Below are positions 39,828-48,019 of a stretch of 48,019 nucleotides of DNA, piece by piece. Source of the stretch: Anoxybacillus ayderensis. Lineage in GTDB: Bacteria > Bacillota > Bacilli > Bacillales > Anoxybacillaceae. The stretch lies in the NCBI RefSeq assembly GCF_000833605.1, contig NZ_JXTG01000016.1, positions 1 to 48,019 of the forward strand, in the 5' to 3' direction. The position numbers and the translations under genes are program-made. Within the stretch, counting starts at the first letter, position 1. Each line of letters opens with the position of its first letter. The notes beneath the pieces were generated by a model. That model was not told the DNA's origin. It did no database searches and saw only the letters and a program-made list of their open reading frames with translations.

Positions 39828-40571
39828 ATGAGCCAAGAATTAAAAGCTTTGCTTCGCTCTGTGTTAAAAGAAGAACTGCAACCGATTCATGAACAATTAG
39901 AGCGTGTTGAACAAACACAACAAGAGTTGCAACGTGGTCAAAAAGTATTAGAAGCGAGTGTTGCTCAAATTCAGCAAGAAGTAGCAGAGCTACAAGTAGG
40001 TCAGCGAGCATTAGAGAGCACAGTTGCTCAAATTCAACAAGACGTCGCACAGTTACAAGCAGGCCAACAAGCATTACAACAAGACGTCGCACAGTTGCAA
40101 GCAGGCCAACAAGCATTACAACAAGACGTCGCACAACTGCAAGCAGGTCAACAAGCATTGCAACAAGACGTCGCACAGTTACAAGCAGGCCAACAAGCAT
40201 TACAACAAGACGTCGCACAACTGCAAGCAGGTCAACAAGCATTACAACAAGACGTCGCACAGTTACAAGCAGGTCAGCAGGCATTACAACAAGATGTTGC
40301 ACAATTACAAGCAGGCCAACACAAGCTAGAAAACGATATGGTCGATATGAAACAATCACTCGGAAATATGGAACGGACGCAAGAAAAGATTCTCGAAGAG
40401 CTACGCATATCAAAAAACAACCAGCCACTAGTCATAAATGATTTGACAAACATAAAAAAATCAATGGATGTGACGGTTGCTTATTTGCAGCGTAGATCCG
40501 ATGTCATATTTGATAAAATGATTGAACATGAAAAAGAAATTTTAAATTTAAAAACACGTCTACCAAACTAA
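39828..40571 (+). CDS. Repetitive coiled-coil protein in the exopolysaccharide locus
   Basis: 247 residues, nearly all predicted coiled coil, with no signal or membrane segment. Residues 70-167 are seven tandem copies of a 14-residue unit, [14 protein letters not shown], equal to two heptads. Less regular copies precede it (about 27-69), and a non-repetitive C-terminal 80 residues (from [10 protein letters not shown]) follow. Function unknown; it may be a scaffold or an extended rod. ATG 39828 follows AAAGGAGGG. It has its own -10 element and sits between the structured RNA and galU. Confidence 0.8.
   Translation: MSQELKALLRSVLKEELQPIHEQLERVEQTQQELQRGQKVLEASVAQIQQEVAELQVGQRALESTVAQIQQDVAQLQAGQQALQQDVAQLQAGQQALQQDVAQLQAGQQALQQDVAQLQAGQQALQQDVAQLQAGQQALQQDVAQLQAGQQALQQDVAQLQAGQHKLENDMVDMKQSLGNMERTQEKILEELRISKNNQPLVINDLTNIKKSMDVTVAYLQRRSDVIFDKMIEHEKEILNLKTRLPN
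40035..40328 (+). repeat. Seven 42-bp tandem repeats in the coiled-coil gene
   Basis: Units start at 40035, 40077, 40119, 40161, 40203, 40245 and 40287, each beginning CAACAAGACGTCGCA (the last CAACAAGATGTTGCA). Differences are mostly synonymous. Because 42 is a multiple of 3 and 14 residues are two heptads, gain or loss of units keeps frame and coil register. Confidence 0.92.
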
Positions 40572-40594
40572 CTCCCCACGGGAGCTATTTTTTT
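40572..40594 (+). terminator. Short terminator-like hairpin after the coiled-coil gene
   Basis: CTCCC (40572-40576) pairs with GGGAG (40580-40584), followed by CTA and seven Ts. The stem is short, so termination is probably partial. Confidence 0.5.
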
Positions 40595-40665
40595 GTACAT
40601 CGACGTATGTGTTGTGCATATATAACATGTACGTGGGTGTACAGTTTAGGAAGCGAGGGATCTAT

Positions 40666-41547
40666 GTGAAGAAGGTACGAAAAGCGATCATTCCAGCCGC
40701 CGGACTCGGCACACGATTTTTACCAGCGACAAAAGCGATGCCGAAAGAAATGCTTCCGATCGTCGACAAGCCAACGATTCAATACATCGTCGAAGAAGCG
40801 ATTGAATCAGGCATTGAAGACATCATTATCGTCACAGGAAAAGGAAAACGCGCAATTGAAGACCATTTCGACCATGCGTTCGAGCTCGAACAAGCTTTAC
40901 TAAAAAACAACAAACACGACTTGCTTGAAAAAGTAAAAGAGCCATCGAAAGTTGATATTCATTACATTCGCCAAAAAGAACCGAAAGGACTTGGCCATGC
41001 CGTCTGGTGCGCCCGCAAATTTATCGGCGACGAACCGTTTGCGGTGCTGTTAGGCGACGACATCGTCCAAGCCGATACCCCTTGTTTAAAACAGCTCATG
41101 AACGAGTTTGAACAAACGCATAGCTCGATCATCGGCGTCAAACAAGTTGCTGATGACGAAACGCATCGATACGGCATTATCGATCCACTTGACAAAAAAG
41201 GACGACGCTATCAAGTGAAACAATTCGTCGAAAAGCCAGCGCCAGGCACTGCACCATCGAACTTAGCCATCATGGGTCGGTACATACTTACGCCAGAAAT
41301 TTTTCTCTTCCTAGACAAACAAGAAACCGGCGCCGGCGGCGAAATCCAGCTTACCGATGCGATTCAAAAGCTAAACGAAATCCAACGCGTCTTTGCTTAT
41401 GAGTTTGAAGGAAAACGCTACGATGTAGGGGAGAAGCTTGGGTTTATTCAGACGACGATTGAGTTTGCGATGCAAGATGAAGAGTTGAAACAACATCTCA
41501 TTCCGTTTATGGAGCAGATATTGCAAGAAGCGAAAGTGAAGGAATAA
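40666..41547 (+). CDS. galU: UTP-glucose-1-phosphate uridylyltransferase
   Basis: 293 residues. It makes UDP-glucose from UTP and glucose 1-phosphate. The nucleotide-binding signature [20 protein letters not shown] is at residues 11-30, with EKPAPG near 190 and [12 protein letters not shown] near the end. UDP-glucose supplies polysaccharide and teichoic-acid synthesis. GTG 40666 follows GCGAGGGA; the longer frame upstream passes through probable promoter sequence. The sugar transferase follows after 24 bases. Confidence 0.93.
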   Translation: MKKVRKAIIPAAGLGTRFLPATKAMPKEMLPIVDKPTIQYIVEEAIESGIEDIIIVTGKGKRAIEDHFDHAFELEQALLKNNKHDLLEKVKEPSKVDIHYIRQKEPKGLGHAVWCARKFIGDEPFAVLLGDDIVQADTPCLKQLMNEFEQTHSSIIGVKQVADDETHRYGIIDPLDKKGRRYQVKQFVEKPAPGTAPSNLAIMGRYILTPEIFLFLDKQETGAGGEIQLTDAIQKLNEIQRVFAYEFEGKRYDVGEKLGFIQTTIEFAMQDEELKQHLIPFMEQILQEAKVKE

Positions 41548-41571
41548 AAGTTTAAAGGGGGATGAAGGGAG

Positions 41572-42252
41572 TTGGCGCAATCAGGCAATGTTGCTAGTAT
41601 ACAAGCCCAACAAAGATATACTCAACAAGTGATTGTTAACGATAAAAAAAGTTATTTAATTGCTAAACGAACAATGGACATTATCGGAGCCATGATCGGA
41701 TTAATTTCGTTATCTTGGCTCTTTCTTATTGTCGCCGTTCTCATAAAGCTAGAAGACCCAAAAGGTCCAGTGTTTTTTAAACAAATACGAGTTGGAAAAG
41801 ACGGAAAACAGTTTTATATGTACAAATTTCGCTCGATGGTGACCGATGCGGAAAAGAGATTGAAAGAATTACTGAAGTATAACGAAGTGTCAGGTGCCAT
41901 GTTTAAAATGAAAAACGACCCACGCGTCACGAAAATAGGGAAATTTATTCGTAAGACAAGCATTGACGAACTACCGCAACTATGGAATGTATTAAAAGGG
42001 GATATGAGTCTCGTTGGACCGCGTCCTCCTCTCCCAAGAGAGGTTGAGCAATATACGGAATATGATAAACAACGTCTCCTTGTAACTCCAGGATGTACAG
42101 GCTTATGGCAAGTAAGTGGCCGAAGCAATGTCGGCTTTAAAGAAATGGTCGAATTAGATTTACAATATATTCGTAACCGATCGATTCTTTTAGATGTTAA
42201 AATTATTTTTAAAACGGTATTTGTTTTATTTGGTTCAAAAGATGCATTTTAA
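41572..42252 (+). CDS. Undecaprenyl-phosphate sugar-1-phosphate transferase (priming enzyme)
   Basis: 226 residues of the polyprenol-phosphate hexose-1-phosphate transferase family (WcaJ/RfbP/EpsL type). One hydrophobic hairpin near 36-58, then the catalytic part with MYKFRSMVTDAEK near 83, KTSIDELPQLWNVLKGDMSL near 130 and VGPRPPLPREVEQY near 150. It loads the first sugar phosphate on the lipid carrier at the inner membrane face. The donor sugar cannot be told. TTG 41572 follows GGGGGATGAAGGGAG. The short N-terminus is of the minimal type. Confidence 0.9.
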   Translation: MAQSGNVASIQAQQRYTQQVIVNDKKSYLIAKRTMDIIGAMIGLISLSWLFLIVAVLIKLEDPKGPVFFKQIRVGKDGKQFYMYKFRSMVTDAEKRLKELLKYNEVSGAMFKMKNDPRVTKIGKFIRKTSIDELPQLWNVLKGDMSLVGPRPPLPREVEQYTEYDKQRLLVTPGCTGLWQVSGRSNVGFKEMVELDLQYIRNRSILLDVKIIFKTVFVLFGSKDAF

Positions 42253-42275
42253 TAGAAAGATGAGGGAAACAGCAA

Positions 42276-43217
42276 ATGAACAAAGATGCAAAAATTTATG
42301 TCGCAGGCCACCGCGGTTTAGTCGGTTCTGCGATTTTGCGAAAATTGCAGGCGGATGGCTATACAAATCTTGTCTATAAAACAAGCCAAGAGTTAGATTT
42401 AAGAGACAGAAATCAAGTAGACCGATTTTTCGAAGAAGAAAAACCGGAATACGTCTTTCTTGCCGCAGCGAAAGTTGGCGGTATTGTTGCCAACAATGAA
42501 TATCCAGCAGACTTTATCCGTGACAATTTAATGATTCAAACAAATGTCATTGATGCGGCATATCGCAATGGTGTAAAAAAGCTGTTATTCTTAGGAAGTA
42601 CATGTATTTATCCGAAATTTGCTCCACAGCCGTTAAAAGAGGAATATTTGTTAACAGGCGAATTAGAACCAACCAATGAACCGTATGCCATTGCAAAAAT
42701 TGCCGGCATTAAGATGTGTCAATCATACAACCGTCAATACGGTACGAAATATATTTCCGTCATGCCGACGAATTTATATGGTCCAAACGATAATTTTGAC
42801 TTACATACTTCACACGTACTACCTGCGCTCATTCGCAAATTCCATGAAGCAAAAGAAAACAATGCCCCATATGTCGAAGTATGGGGAACAGGAACGCCAA
42901 GGCGCGAATTTTTATACTCTGACGATTTAGCCGATGCTTGCGTCTTTTTAATGAACAACTACGAAGGCAATGAAATTGTCAATGTTGGTGTCGGCGAAGA
43001 TATTTCTATTAAAGAACTAGCGGAAAAAATTAAAAACATCGTTGGCTATAAAGGCGAGATTAAATTTGATACAACAAAACCAGACGGTACACCTCGTAAA
43101 CTAGTGGATGTATCAAAAATCAATGCATTAGGCTGGAAAGCAAGCATTTCATTAGAAGAAGGATTGCAAAAAGCATATCAATGGTTCTTAGATAACGTAG
43201 CAGTGAAAACGAATTAA
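42276..43217 (+). CDS. fcl: GDP-L-fucose synthase
   Basis: 313 residues. A short-chain dehydrogenase-type epimerase/reductase that converts GDP-4-keto-6-deoxymannose to GDP-L-fucose with NADPH. The cofactor motif is [10 protein letters not shown] near residue 9 and the catalytic YxxxK is in [10 protein letters not shown] near residue 135; GSTCIYP near residue 107 holds the serine. The start follows GATGAGGG. It works with Gmd encoded 16 bases downstream. Confidence 0.94.
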   Translation: MNKDAKIYVAGHRGLVGSAILRKLQADGYTNLVYKTSQELDLRDRNQVDRFFEEEKPEYVFLAAAKVGGIVANNEYPADFIRDNLMIQTNVIDAAYRNGVKKLLFLGSTCIYPKFAPQPLKEEYLLTGELEPTNEPYAIAKIAGIKMCQSYNRQYGTKYISVMPTNLYGPNDNFDLHTSHVLPALIRKFHEAKENNAPYVEVWGTGTPRREFLYSDDLADACVFLMNNYEGNEIVNVGVGEDISIKELAEKIKNIVGYKGEIKFDTTKPDGTPRKLVDVSKINALGWKASISLEEGLQKAYQWFLDNVAVKTN

Positions 43218-43233
43218 ACAATTGGAGGATACA

Positions 43234-44313
43234 ATGAAACGAGCGTTAATTACAGGGGTTACAGGACAAGATGGATCTTTTTTAGCTGAATTTTTATTAG
43301 AAAAAGGTTATGAGGTACATGGCATTATTCGTCGCAGCTCTTCCTATAACCAGGAGCGTTTAGAAGATATTTTATCACCGGAAGAAGCGGAAGCGTTAAA
43401 AAATAATAAAAATTTTCATTTACACTATGGAGATATTACGGATACATCAAATGTTATCCGTTTAATTAGTGAAATTCGTCCAGATGAAATTTATAACTTA
43501 GCAGCACAATCACACGTTCGTGTCTCTTTTGATATGCCAGAGTACACAGCAGATGTAGATGCGTTAGGTACATTACGTATTTTAGAAGCTGTACGTATTT
43601 TAGGATTAACAGAGAAAACACGTATTTATCAAGCATCAACATCTGAATTATACGGAAAAGTCCAAGAAGTTCCTCAAAAGGAAACAACACCATTTTATCC
43701 GCGTTCTCCGTATGGTGTTGCAAAATTATATGCATATTGGATTACGAAAAACTACCGTGAGTCGTATGGTATGTTTGCAGTCAATGGCATTTTGTTTAAC
43801 CATGAATCAGAACGACGCGGTGAAACATTTGTAACACGTAAAATTACATTAGCTGCAGCACGAATTGCTCAAGGTAAACAAGATAAATTATACTTAGGTA
43901 ACCTAGACGCACTTCGTGACTGGGGATATGCAAAAGATTATGTAGAATGTATGTGGTTAATGTTGCAGCATGATATTCCTGAGGATTTCGTCATAGCTAC
44001 AGGAGAGATGCACTCTGTACGGGAATTTGCGACTTTGGCATTTAAATATGCAGGTATTGAAATTGAGTGGCAAGGTGAAGGTATAAACGAAAAAGGTATT
44101 GATAAAGCCACTGGTCGTGTATTAATTGAAGTAGATCCGAAATATTTCCGTCCGGCAGAAGTAGACCAATTATTGGGAGATCCAACAAAGGCAAAAACTT
44201 TGTTAGGCTGGAACCCAACAAAAACTCCGTTTGAAGAGTTAGTTCGGATTATGGTGGAAGCGGATATGAGGAAGGTGGAGAAAGAAGAGAAGGTTAAGAG
44301 AATGTTTGACTAA
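43234..44313 (+). CDS. gmd: GDP-mannose 4,6-dehydratase
   Basis: 359 residues. It converts GDP-mannose to GDP-4-keto-6-deoxymannose. The NADP-binding [14 protein letters not shown] is at residues 7-20; the catalytic [10 protein letters not shown] near residue 130 and [10 protein letters not shown] near 155 (YxxxK) are present, with [20 protein letters not shown] near 185. ATG 43234 is chosen after TTGGAGGATAC. Order fcl-gmd is the reverse of that in many enteric clusters. Enzymes making GDP-mannose (manB, manC) are not in this window. Confidence 0.95.
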   Translation: MKRALITGVTGQDGSFLAEFLLEKGYEVHGIIRRSSSYNQERLEDILSPEEAEALKNNKNFHLHYGDITDTSNVIRLISEIRPDEIYNLAAQSHVRVSFDMPEYTADVDALGTLRILEAVRILGLTEKTRIYQASTSELYGKVQEVPQKETTPFYPRSPYGVAKLYAYWITKNYRESYGMFAVNGILFNHESERRGETFVTRKITLAAARIAQGKQDKLYLGNLDALRDWGYAKDYVECMWLMLQHDIPEDFVIATGEMHSVREFATLAFKYAGIEIEWQGEGINEKGIDKATGRVLIEVDPKYFRPAEVDQLLGDPTKAKTLLGWNPTKTPFEELVRIMVEADMRKVEKEEKVKRMFD

Positions 44314-44609
44314 TAAACTAATAATAAACTAATACATTGGTAAGTATTTTCTATTATTTTTAGTCTGTTAATTATATTTTCCATAATTATAAATGCTAAA
44401 ATCAAAATATCCACCCTCGAAAAACAGAAAAAATGTGCATAGGATACTCTTCAACAACTTATGGAAGGAAAGCGCATTTATTTATTTTCCCCTTCCACAT
44501 AAACAGGGTGTTTTCTGGGAAAGAAAACACCCTCTTCATGTTGCTTTCTATCAAATTAACTAGCGATGGGCTGAATAGCTACAAAGTAAGTAATTTTAAG
44601 GTGAAGTTT
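44314..44609. other. AT-rich gap with one perfect hairpin
   Basis: 296 bases without a supported gene. It is very AT-rich and marks the border between the sugar-nucleotide genes and the low-GC genes that follow. The one clear structure is a perfect 11-bp stem, GGGTGTTTTCT (44506-44516) with AGAAAACACCC (44522-44532) around GGGAA, not followed by a T-run. Confidence 0.6.
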
Positions 44610-45296
44610 ATGAAAAAGCTTAAGAGGAAGTTAAAAATAAAGCTATTTAACTGGATAAATAGAAACAAAAAAATAATTATTCATGATGATGTATACTTTA
44701 ACAGCAAAACATTTTTCGGGGGGAATAACATTATATATAGTGGTTGTCAAATTAATGATTCTTCTATAGGATACGGTACGTATTTATCTCACAACTGTAA
44801 ATTTCCAAACTCAATTATAGGCAAATTTTGTAGTATAGGTGAAAATAGTAGAGTTGTATTTGGACAACATCCAGTTAATAAGTTTGTAAGTACTCATCCT
44901 GCATTCTATTCTACAAAATGTCAAGCTGGATTTACTTATACTAATATTGATTTATTTCAAGAACATAAATATGCGAATGATGAAAAAAAATCGGTGATTA
45001 TCGGCAATGACGTTTGGATTGGACAAAATGTATTAATTATGGAGGGGGTAAAAATAGCCGATGGTTCAGTGATTGGAACTGGTGCAATTGTAACGAAAGA
45101 TACGGAACCATTTAGCATTAATGTGGGAATTCCAGCAAAAAAAATAAAATATCGTTTTAATGAAGAGGAGCGTCAATTCCTACTTGAGTTTAAATGGTGG
45201 GATAAAGACGAAGATTGGATTATAAAAAACAAAAACTATTTTGAGGATGTACGTTTGTTCTATGAAGAATTTAGAAATTTTAAAGATCAAAATTAA
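44610..45296 (+). CDS. Hexapeptide-repeat acyltransferase (CatB/Vat type)
   Basis: 228 residues. The left-handed beta-helix shows repeated hexapeptides, for example IGKFCSIGENSRV and VIIGNDVWIGQNVLIMEG with ADGSVIGTGAIVTKD. The catalytic histidine region is FGQHPVNKFVSTHPAF near residue 91. It probably acetylates a sugar of the polysaccharide. ATG 44610 follows AAGGTGA; an upstream frame to 44433 runs through the hairpin gap. The gene is strongly AT-rich, unlike galU or fcl. Confidence 0.85.
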   Translation: MKKLKRKLKIKLFNWINRNKKIIIHDDVYFNSKTFFGGNNIIYSGCQINDSSIGYGTYLSHNCKFPNSIIGKFCSIGENSRVVFGQHPVNKFVSTHPAFYSTKCQAGFTYTNIDLFQEHKYANDEKKSVIIGNDVWIGQNVLIMEGVKIADGSVIGTGAIVTKDTEPFSINVGIPAKKIKYRFNEEERQFLLEFKWWDKDEDWIIKNKNYFEDVRLFYEEFRNFKDQN

Positions 45297-46629
45297 TAGA
45301 AATGATTCACTTACATCGTTAGTTAAAAAAAATGCAATATATTCATTGGCTTTAAAAATACTATCAATGTTGTTAAGTTTTTGGAGTGTAAAAGTAGCTT
45401 TTGATTTTACAGGATCACAACAAGTTTATGGATTATGGTTAACCATATTATCGGTAATTAGTTGGCTAGCTCTACTAAATGGTGGTATGGGAAATGGTTT
45501 GAGAAATAAACTATCGCATTCTCTAGCAACCAATAATTATAAAGATGCAAAAGCTTATGTATCTACTAGTTATGTTGTTATAACGTCAATATCTATTGTT
45601 TGTATAATAATTTTTATGTTATTTACTTGTTTTTTTGATTGGAGAACATTATTTAATGCTAATTATATATCTAAAATAGAATTCACAGCATTATTTTCAG
45701 TTGTTGTCGTCTCTTATTTTATGCAATTGACTTTATCAACTGTAAACGCTGTTTGTTTTGCATTTAATCACTCTACTTTGCCCTCACTTTTTACTTTCTT
45801 ATCAAATATTATTTATGTTTTAAGTTTGTATATATTAAAACATCTTGGTATTAAGGGTTTCTTCGTACTCGGACTAGTTTATAGTATTTCTATATTAGTA
45901 GTTTTATTTATCGCAAATATATATCTTTTTTCTGGACAATATAAAGAGATTAAACCAGCTATAAGTTTTTTTGAAAAAAAATATATAAGAGATTTAATGG
46001 GGAACGGAGTAAAATTTTTTCTTTTAGAAATTTCTGCAGTAATTATTTTTACAACTGATAGTATGGTCATTACTCATGCAGTAGGTAGTGAAGAAGTAAC
46101 AATTTATCAACTAGTTATGAAGTTATTTAGTATATTCACAACAGTATCGGGGACAATAATGGTTCCACTTTGGTCGGCTTTTACACATGCATACAGTAAG
46201 GGAGATATAGAGTGGATAAAAAAAATAATGAGAAGGATAATTTTGCTCTTTATTCCGCTAATTAGTGGGGTTTTTATATTTATATTATTGGTAAATCCTT
46301 TATTAAAAATATGGATTGGCAATGGGGTAGTTGCACCTACTAATCTAATAATTATAGTTGCGATTTATGTAGTAATTAATATATGGAGTAATATATTTGC
46401 ATATTTTTTAAATGGGGTAAACAAGATTAATGGGCAACTATTTACAGTAGGACTTGGAGCTATATTGAATATTCCGTTATCTTTGTATTTTTCAAAATCA
46501 TTAGGCTTAGGTTCTGTTGGCGTAGTACTTGGAACGATTATTTGTTTGTTGCCATTTTCAATACTAGGTCCGATAAATACTTATTTAATAATAAATAAAG
46601 CTACCAAGAGCAAAGAGGTGTATAGATGA
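45262..46629 (+). CDS. Polysaccharide flippase (Wzx/MATE-like)
   Basis: About 455 residues with 12 to 14 membrane helices. The N-terminal part has SFWSVKVAFDFTGSQQVYGL and NGGMGNGLRNKLSHSLA, as in O-unit flippases. It should move lipid-linked repeat units across the membrane. The start is unsure: ATG 45262 overlaps the acyltransferase gene by 35 bases and lacks a clear ribosome site; ATG 45247 is the alternative. The stop overlaps the next start (ATGA). No polymerase (Wzy) gene is visible here and it may lie beyond the IS. Confidence 0.85.
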   Translation: MKNLEILKIKINRNDSLTSLVKKNAIYSLALKILSMLLSFWSVKVAFDFTGSQQVYGLWLTILSVISWLALLNGGMGNGLRNKLSHSLATNNYKDAKAYVSTSYVVITSISIVCIIIFMLFTCFFDWRTLFNANYISKIEFTALFSVVVVSYFMQLTLSTVNAVCFAFNHSTLPSLFTFLSNIIYVLSLYILKHLGIKGFFVLGLVYSISILVVLFIANIYLFSGQYKEIKPAISFFEKKYIRDLMGNGVKFFLLEISAVIIFTTDSMVITHAVGSEEVTIYQLVMKLFSIFTTVSGTIMVPLWSAFTHAYSKGDIEWIKKIMRRIILLFIPLISGVFIFILLVNPLLKIWIGNGVVAPTNLIIIVAIYVVINIWSNIFAYFLNGVNKINGQLFTVGLGAILNIPLSLYFSKSLGLGSVGVVLGTIICLLPFSILGPINTYLIINKATKSKEVYR

Positions 46630-47783
46630 ATATAGCTTTTGTTACTAATTTAAGGGCACCATATAGAACATTACAATTAAACGAGTTTAGTAAAATAAAA
46701 GATGTGACATTAACTGTTTATTATACTGACAAGCCAAATAAAAACAGAGATTGGAATACTAATAAAGCAATTGGATATAGAGAGGTAGATTTAGAAAGTT
46801 ATAAATTATTTGAAAAATTCGGGTATTTAAATAAGGGATTAGTTGAAATAGTAAAGTCACATGACTTATTAATTTTGGGTGGATATGAGAAACCAACATA
46901 TATAGTCCTTAGTATTTTGTGTAAGATTTTAAAAAAGCCATTTATACTCCTTTTCGACGGCATTAGTACATACAGGTTAGACAAGAGAGAGAGTTTTTTG
47001 AAGAGACTTATTAAGAGTATTGTAATAAAAAACGCTAGTTTTATAATGGGAAATGGTAATGTAAGTAAGCGATATTTTAGTGAGTTATTCTCTTATCCTA
47101 TTGAAAGGATATATAACCAGTATTTAACTGTGGATACAAAAAGAATTGAAGTTTTATACAAAGATAGAGCAAAATATAGAAAGATATATAGAGAAAAACT
47201 AGGAATAAAACAAAATGATAAGGTATTAATATATTCTGGAAGATTAATTGATATAAAAAATGTCCGGATAGTTATTAATGCTATAGCAAAGTTAAAAAAA
47301 GAAAATCTGGTATTTTTAGTTATAGGTGGAGGCATATTGGAAGACGAGTTGAGGCGATATGCAGAAGAATTAAATGTTAATATGATAATTACTGGCTTCT
47401 TACCTGATCAAGATGAGGTGTTTAAGCATTATTTTGTAGGAGATGCAGTAATATTGCCTTCTATTGTGGAACCCTGGGGGTTAGTTATTAATGAAGCACT
47501 AGCTGCGGGATTACCTGTAATCGTGTCTAAACATTGTGGGTGTGCGAATGATTTAGTAGTACATGGGGAAAATGGATATCTAGTTAATCCGTTTGATGTG
47601 GATGAAATATCTAAATATATAGAAAATGTGATATATATAGATGATAAAGAAAAATCTTCAAAAAAGTCAAAAGAGATAATATCAGAGTGGACATTTGAAA
47701 ACTCTAGAAAAAGTTTAGAAAAAATGGTTCATCACCAAAAGATGTACTTGCACCTGCCATTAAAGTATGTTAGTCGTTTCTAA
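46626..47783 (+). CDS. Glycosyltransferase family 4, 3' end replaced by an IS
   Basis: 385 codons. The GT4 domain includes YSGRLIDIKNV near residue 197, GGGILEDELRRYAEE near 236, and SIVEPWGLVINEALAAGLPV near 279 containing the E-x7-E motif. It should add a sugar to the lipid-linked unit on the cytoplasmic side. The IS begins at 47726 inside codon 367, so the last 18 residues (VHHQKMYLHL onward) are encoded by the IS end. The catalytic core is complete, so activity may survive. Native length cannot be judged. Confidence 0.88.
   Translation: MNIAFVTNLRAPYRTLQLNEFSKIKDVTLTVYYTDKPNKNRDWNTNKAIGYREVDLESYKLFEKFGYLNKGLVEIVKSHDLLILGGYEKPTYIVLSILCKILKKPFILLFDGISTYRLDKRESFLKRLIKSIVIKNASFIMGNGNVSKRYFSELFSYPIERIYNQYLTVDTKRIEVLYKDRAKYRKIYREKLGIKQNDKVLIYSGRLIDIKNVRIVINAIAKLKKENLVFLVIGGGILEDELRRYAEELNVNMIITGFLPDQDEVFKHYFVGDAVILPSIVEPWGLVINEALAAGLPVIVSKHCGCANDLVVHGENGYLVNPFDVDEISKYIENVIYIDDKEKSSKKSKEIISEWTFENSRKSLEKMVHHQKMYLHLPLKYVSRF
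47726..47739 (+). repeat. Terminal inverted repeat, IS end next to transposase stop
   Basis: GGTTCATCACCAAA, the inverted partner of 360-373. The two bases before it (AT) match as well. Confidence 0.8.
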
Positions 47784-48019
47784 CCGAACCCGTAATGCAA
47801 AACGCTGGATATTTCTGTATCCATATCCCCGACGTTTGATCAGCTTGATCTTGTTATTCGTTCCTTCCATTTTCCCATTCGAGTAAGGGGATAAAATGCA
47901 AGAAACGATTTCTTCTGTTCGCTTGACGAGCGCTTTTGCAATCGCGCGCACAACCGAACAAGGACAAAACGAATACCGATGAATCCAAGACTCCAAACGT
48001 CGTTTCGCCTGTTGCTCGT
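47760..48019 (-). CDS. ISL3-family transposase, C-terminal 85 residues (partial)
   Basis: Read on the minus strand the frame enters at the window edge and ends in TAA at 47762-47760. It contains SPYSNGKMEGTNNKIKLIKR followed by GYGYRNIQRFALRV, the conserved end of ISL3 transposases with the last catalytic acidic residue (E in the KMEGTNNKIK stretch). The N-terminal part is outside the window. Its stop region overlaps the chimeric end of the glycosyltransferase gene by 24 bases. Confidence 0.88.
   Translation of the reverse strand, partial: EQQAKRRLESWIHRYSFCPCSVVRAIAKALVKRTEEIVSCILSPYSNGKMEGTNNKIKLIKRRGYGYRNIQRFALRVRLETTNIL

Larger units (their letters stand above)
47726..48019 (-). mobile_element. 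ISL3-family insertion sequence, 3' part (runs off window)
   Basis: Begins with the inverted end GGTTCATCACCAAA, shared with 360-373, and contains the 3' end of an ISL3 transposase on the minus strand. The rest lies outside the window. The outer flanks of the two IS fragments (GAAAAAAT at 47718 and ATATTTTT at 374) are not the same, so these are probably two separate insertions. Confidence 0.85.

Noticed and set aside
40035-40328. Possible CRISPR-like array
   Set aside because: The units are contiguous with no unique spacers, and they translate in frame as a coiled coil.
39769-40428. Minus-strand frame and a second plus-strand frame over the coiled-coil repeats
   Set aside because: A 42-bp repeat lacking stops in one frame keeps other frames open too. 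No start signals support them.

Overview
The window reads as a chromosomal segment from a moderately thermophilic, spore-forming, flagellated Bacillaceae, most like Anoxybacillus or Geobacillus. The gene order spoIIR-ywlC-mntP-ywlE-(mcp)-rpiB-ywlG-glyA-upp-atp, then ywzB-ywmB-murA-spoIID-spoIIQ-spoIIID-mbl-flhO-flhP-fabZ, is the Bacillus 'ywl/ywm/ywp' neighbourhood. An 11-gene nuo operon sits between atpC and ywzB; Geobacillus and Anoxybacillus have it and B. subtilis does not. The species call is inferred from gene order and protein resemblance only.

Layout. (1) 1-373 is the 5' part of an ISL3-family insertion sequence on the minus strand. (2) 374-1254 is an AT-rich islet with a beheaded gene and a membrane hydrolase-like protein. 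(3) 1387-10000 holds sporulation and housekeeping genes: spoIIR behind a sigma-F promoter, ywlC with a DnaA-box cluster, mntP, ywlE, a chemoreceptor, rpiB, ywlG, glyA, upp and mnaA. (4) 10054-17313 is the complete ATP synthase operon (atpZ, I, B, E, F, H, A, G, D, C) with its own promoter and terminator. (5) 17336-27745 is the nuoABCDHIJKLMN operon, lacking nuoEFG; its NuoC has a long Ala/Lys-rich repeat extension. (6) 27763-36372 carries wall and sporulation genes (murA, spoIID, spoIIQ, spoIIID), mbl, flagellar rod genes, fabZ and a small lipoprotein. (7) 36512-37080 is one unknown gene split by a frame change at a perfect A AAA AAG slippery heptamer. (8) 37163-47725 is an exopolysaccharide locus: chain-length regulator, tyrosine kinase, tyrosine phosphatase, a structured RNA that looks like the eps-associated RNA (EAR), a repetitive coiled-coil protein, galU, a priming sugar transferase, GDP-fucose synthesis (fcl, gmd), an acetyltransferase, a flippase and a glycosyltransferase. 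The last three genes are strikingly AT-rich and look acquired. (9) 47726-48019 is the 3' part of an ISL3 element whose insertion rewrites the end of the glycosyltransferase.

How it fits together. The atp and nuo operons form an energy block. The spoIIR/spoIID/spoIIQ/spoIIID genes each carry recognisable sigma-F or sigma-E promoter elements, so forespore and mother-cell programmes are both readable here. The exopolysaccharide locus has Spo0A-box matches in both leaders and an antitermination-type RNA before its distal genes, which suggests control by the sporulation/biofilm decision and then at the level of transcript elongation. Points most worth checking are the EAR-like RNA, the candidate -1 frameshift gene, the DnaA-box cluster, and the two repeat-expanded proteins (NuoC and the coiled-coil protein). 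No rRNA, tRNA or CRISPR array was seen.
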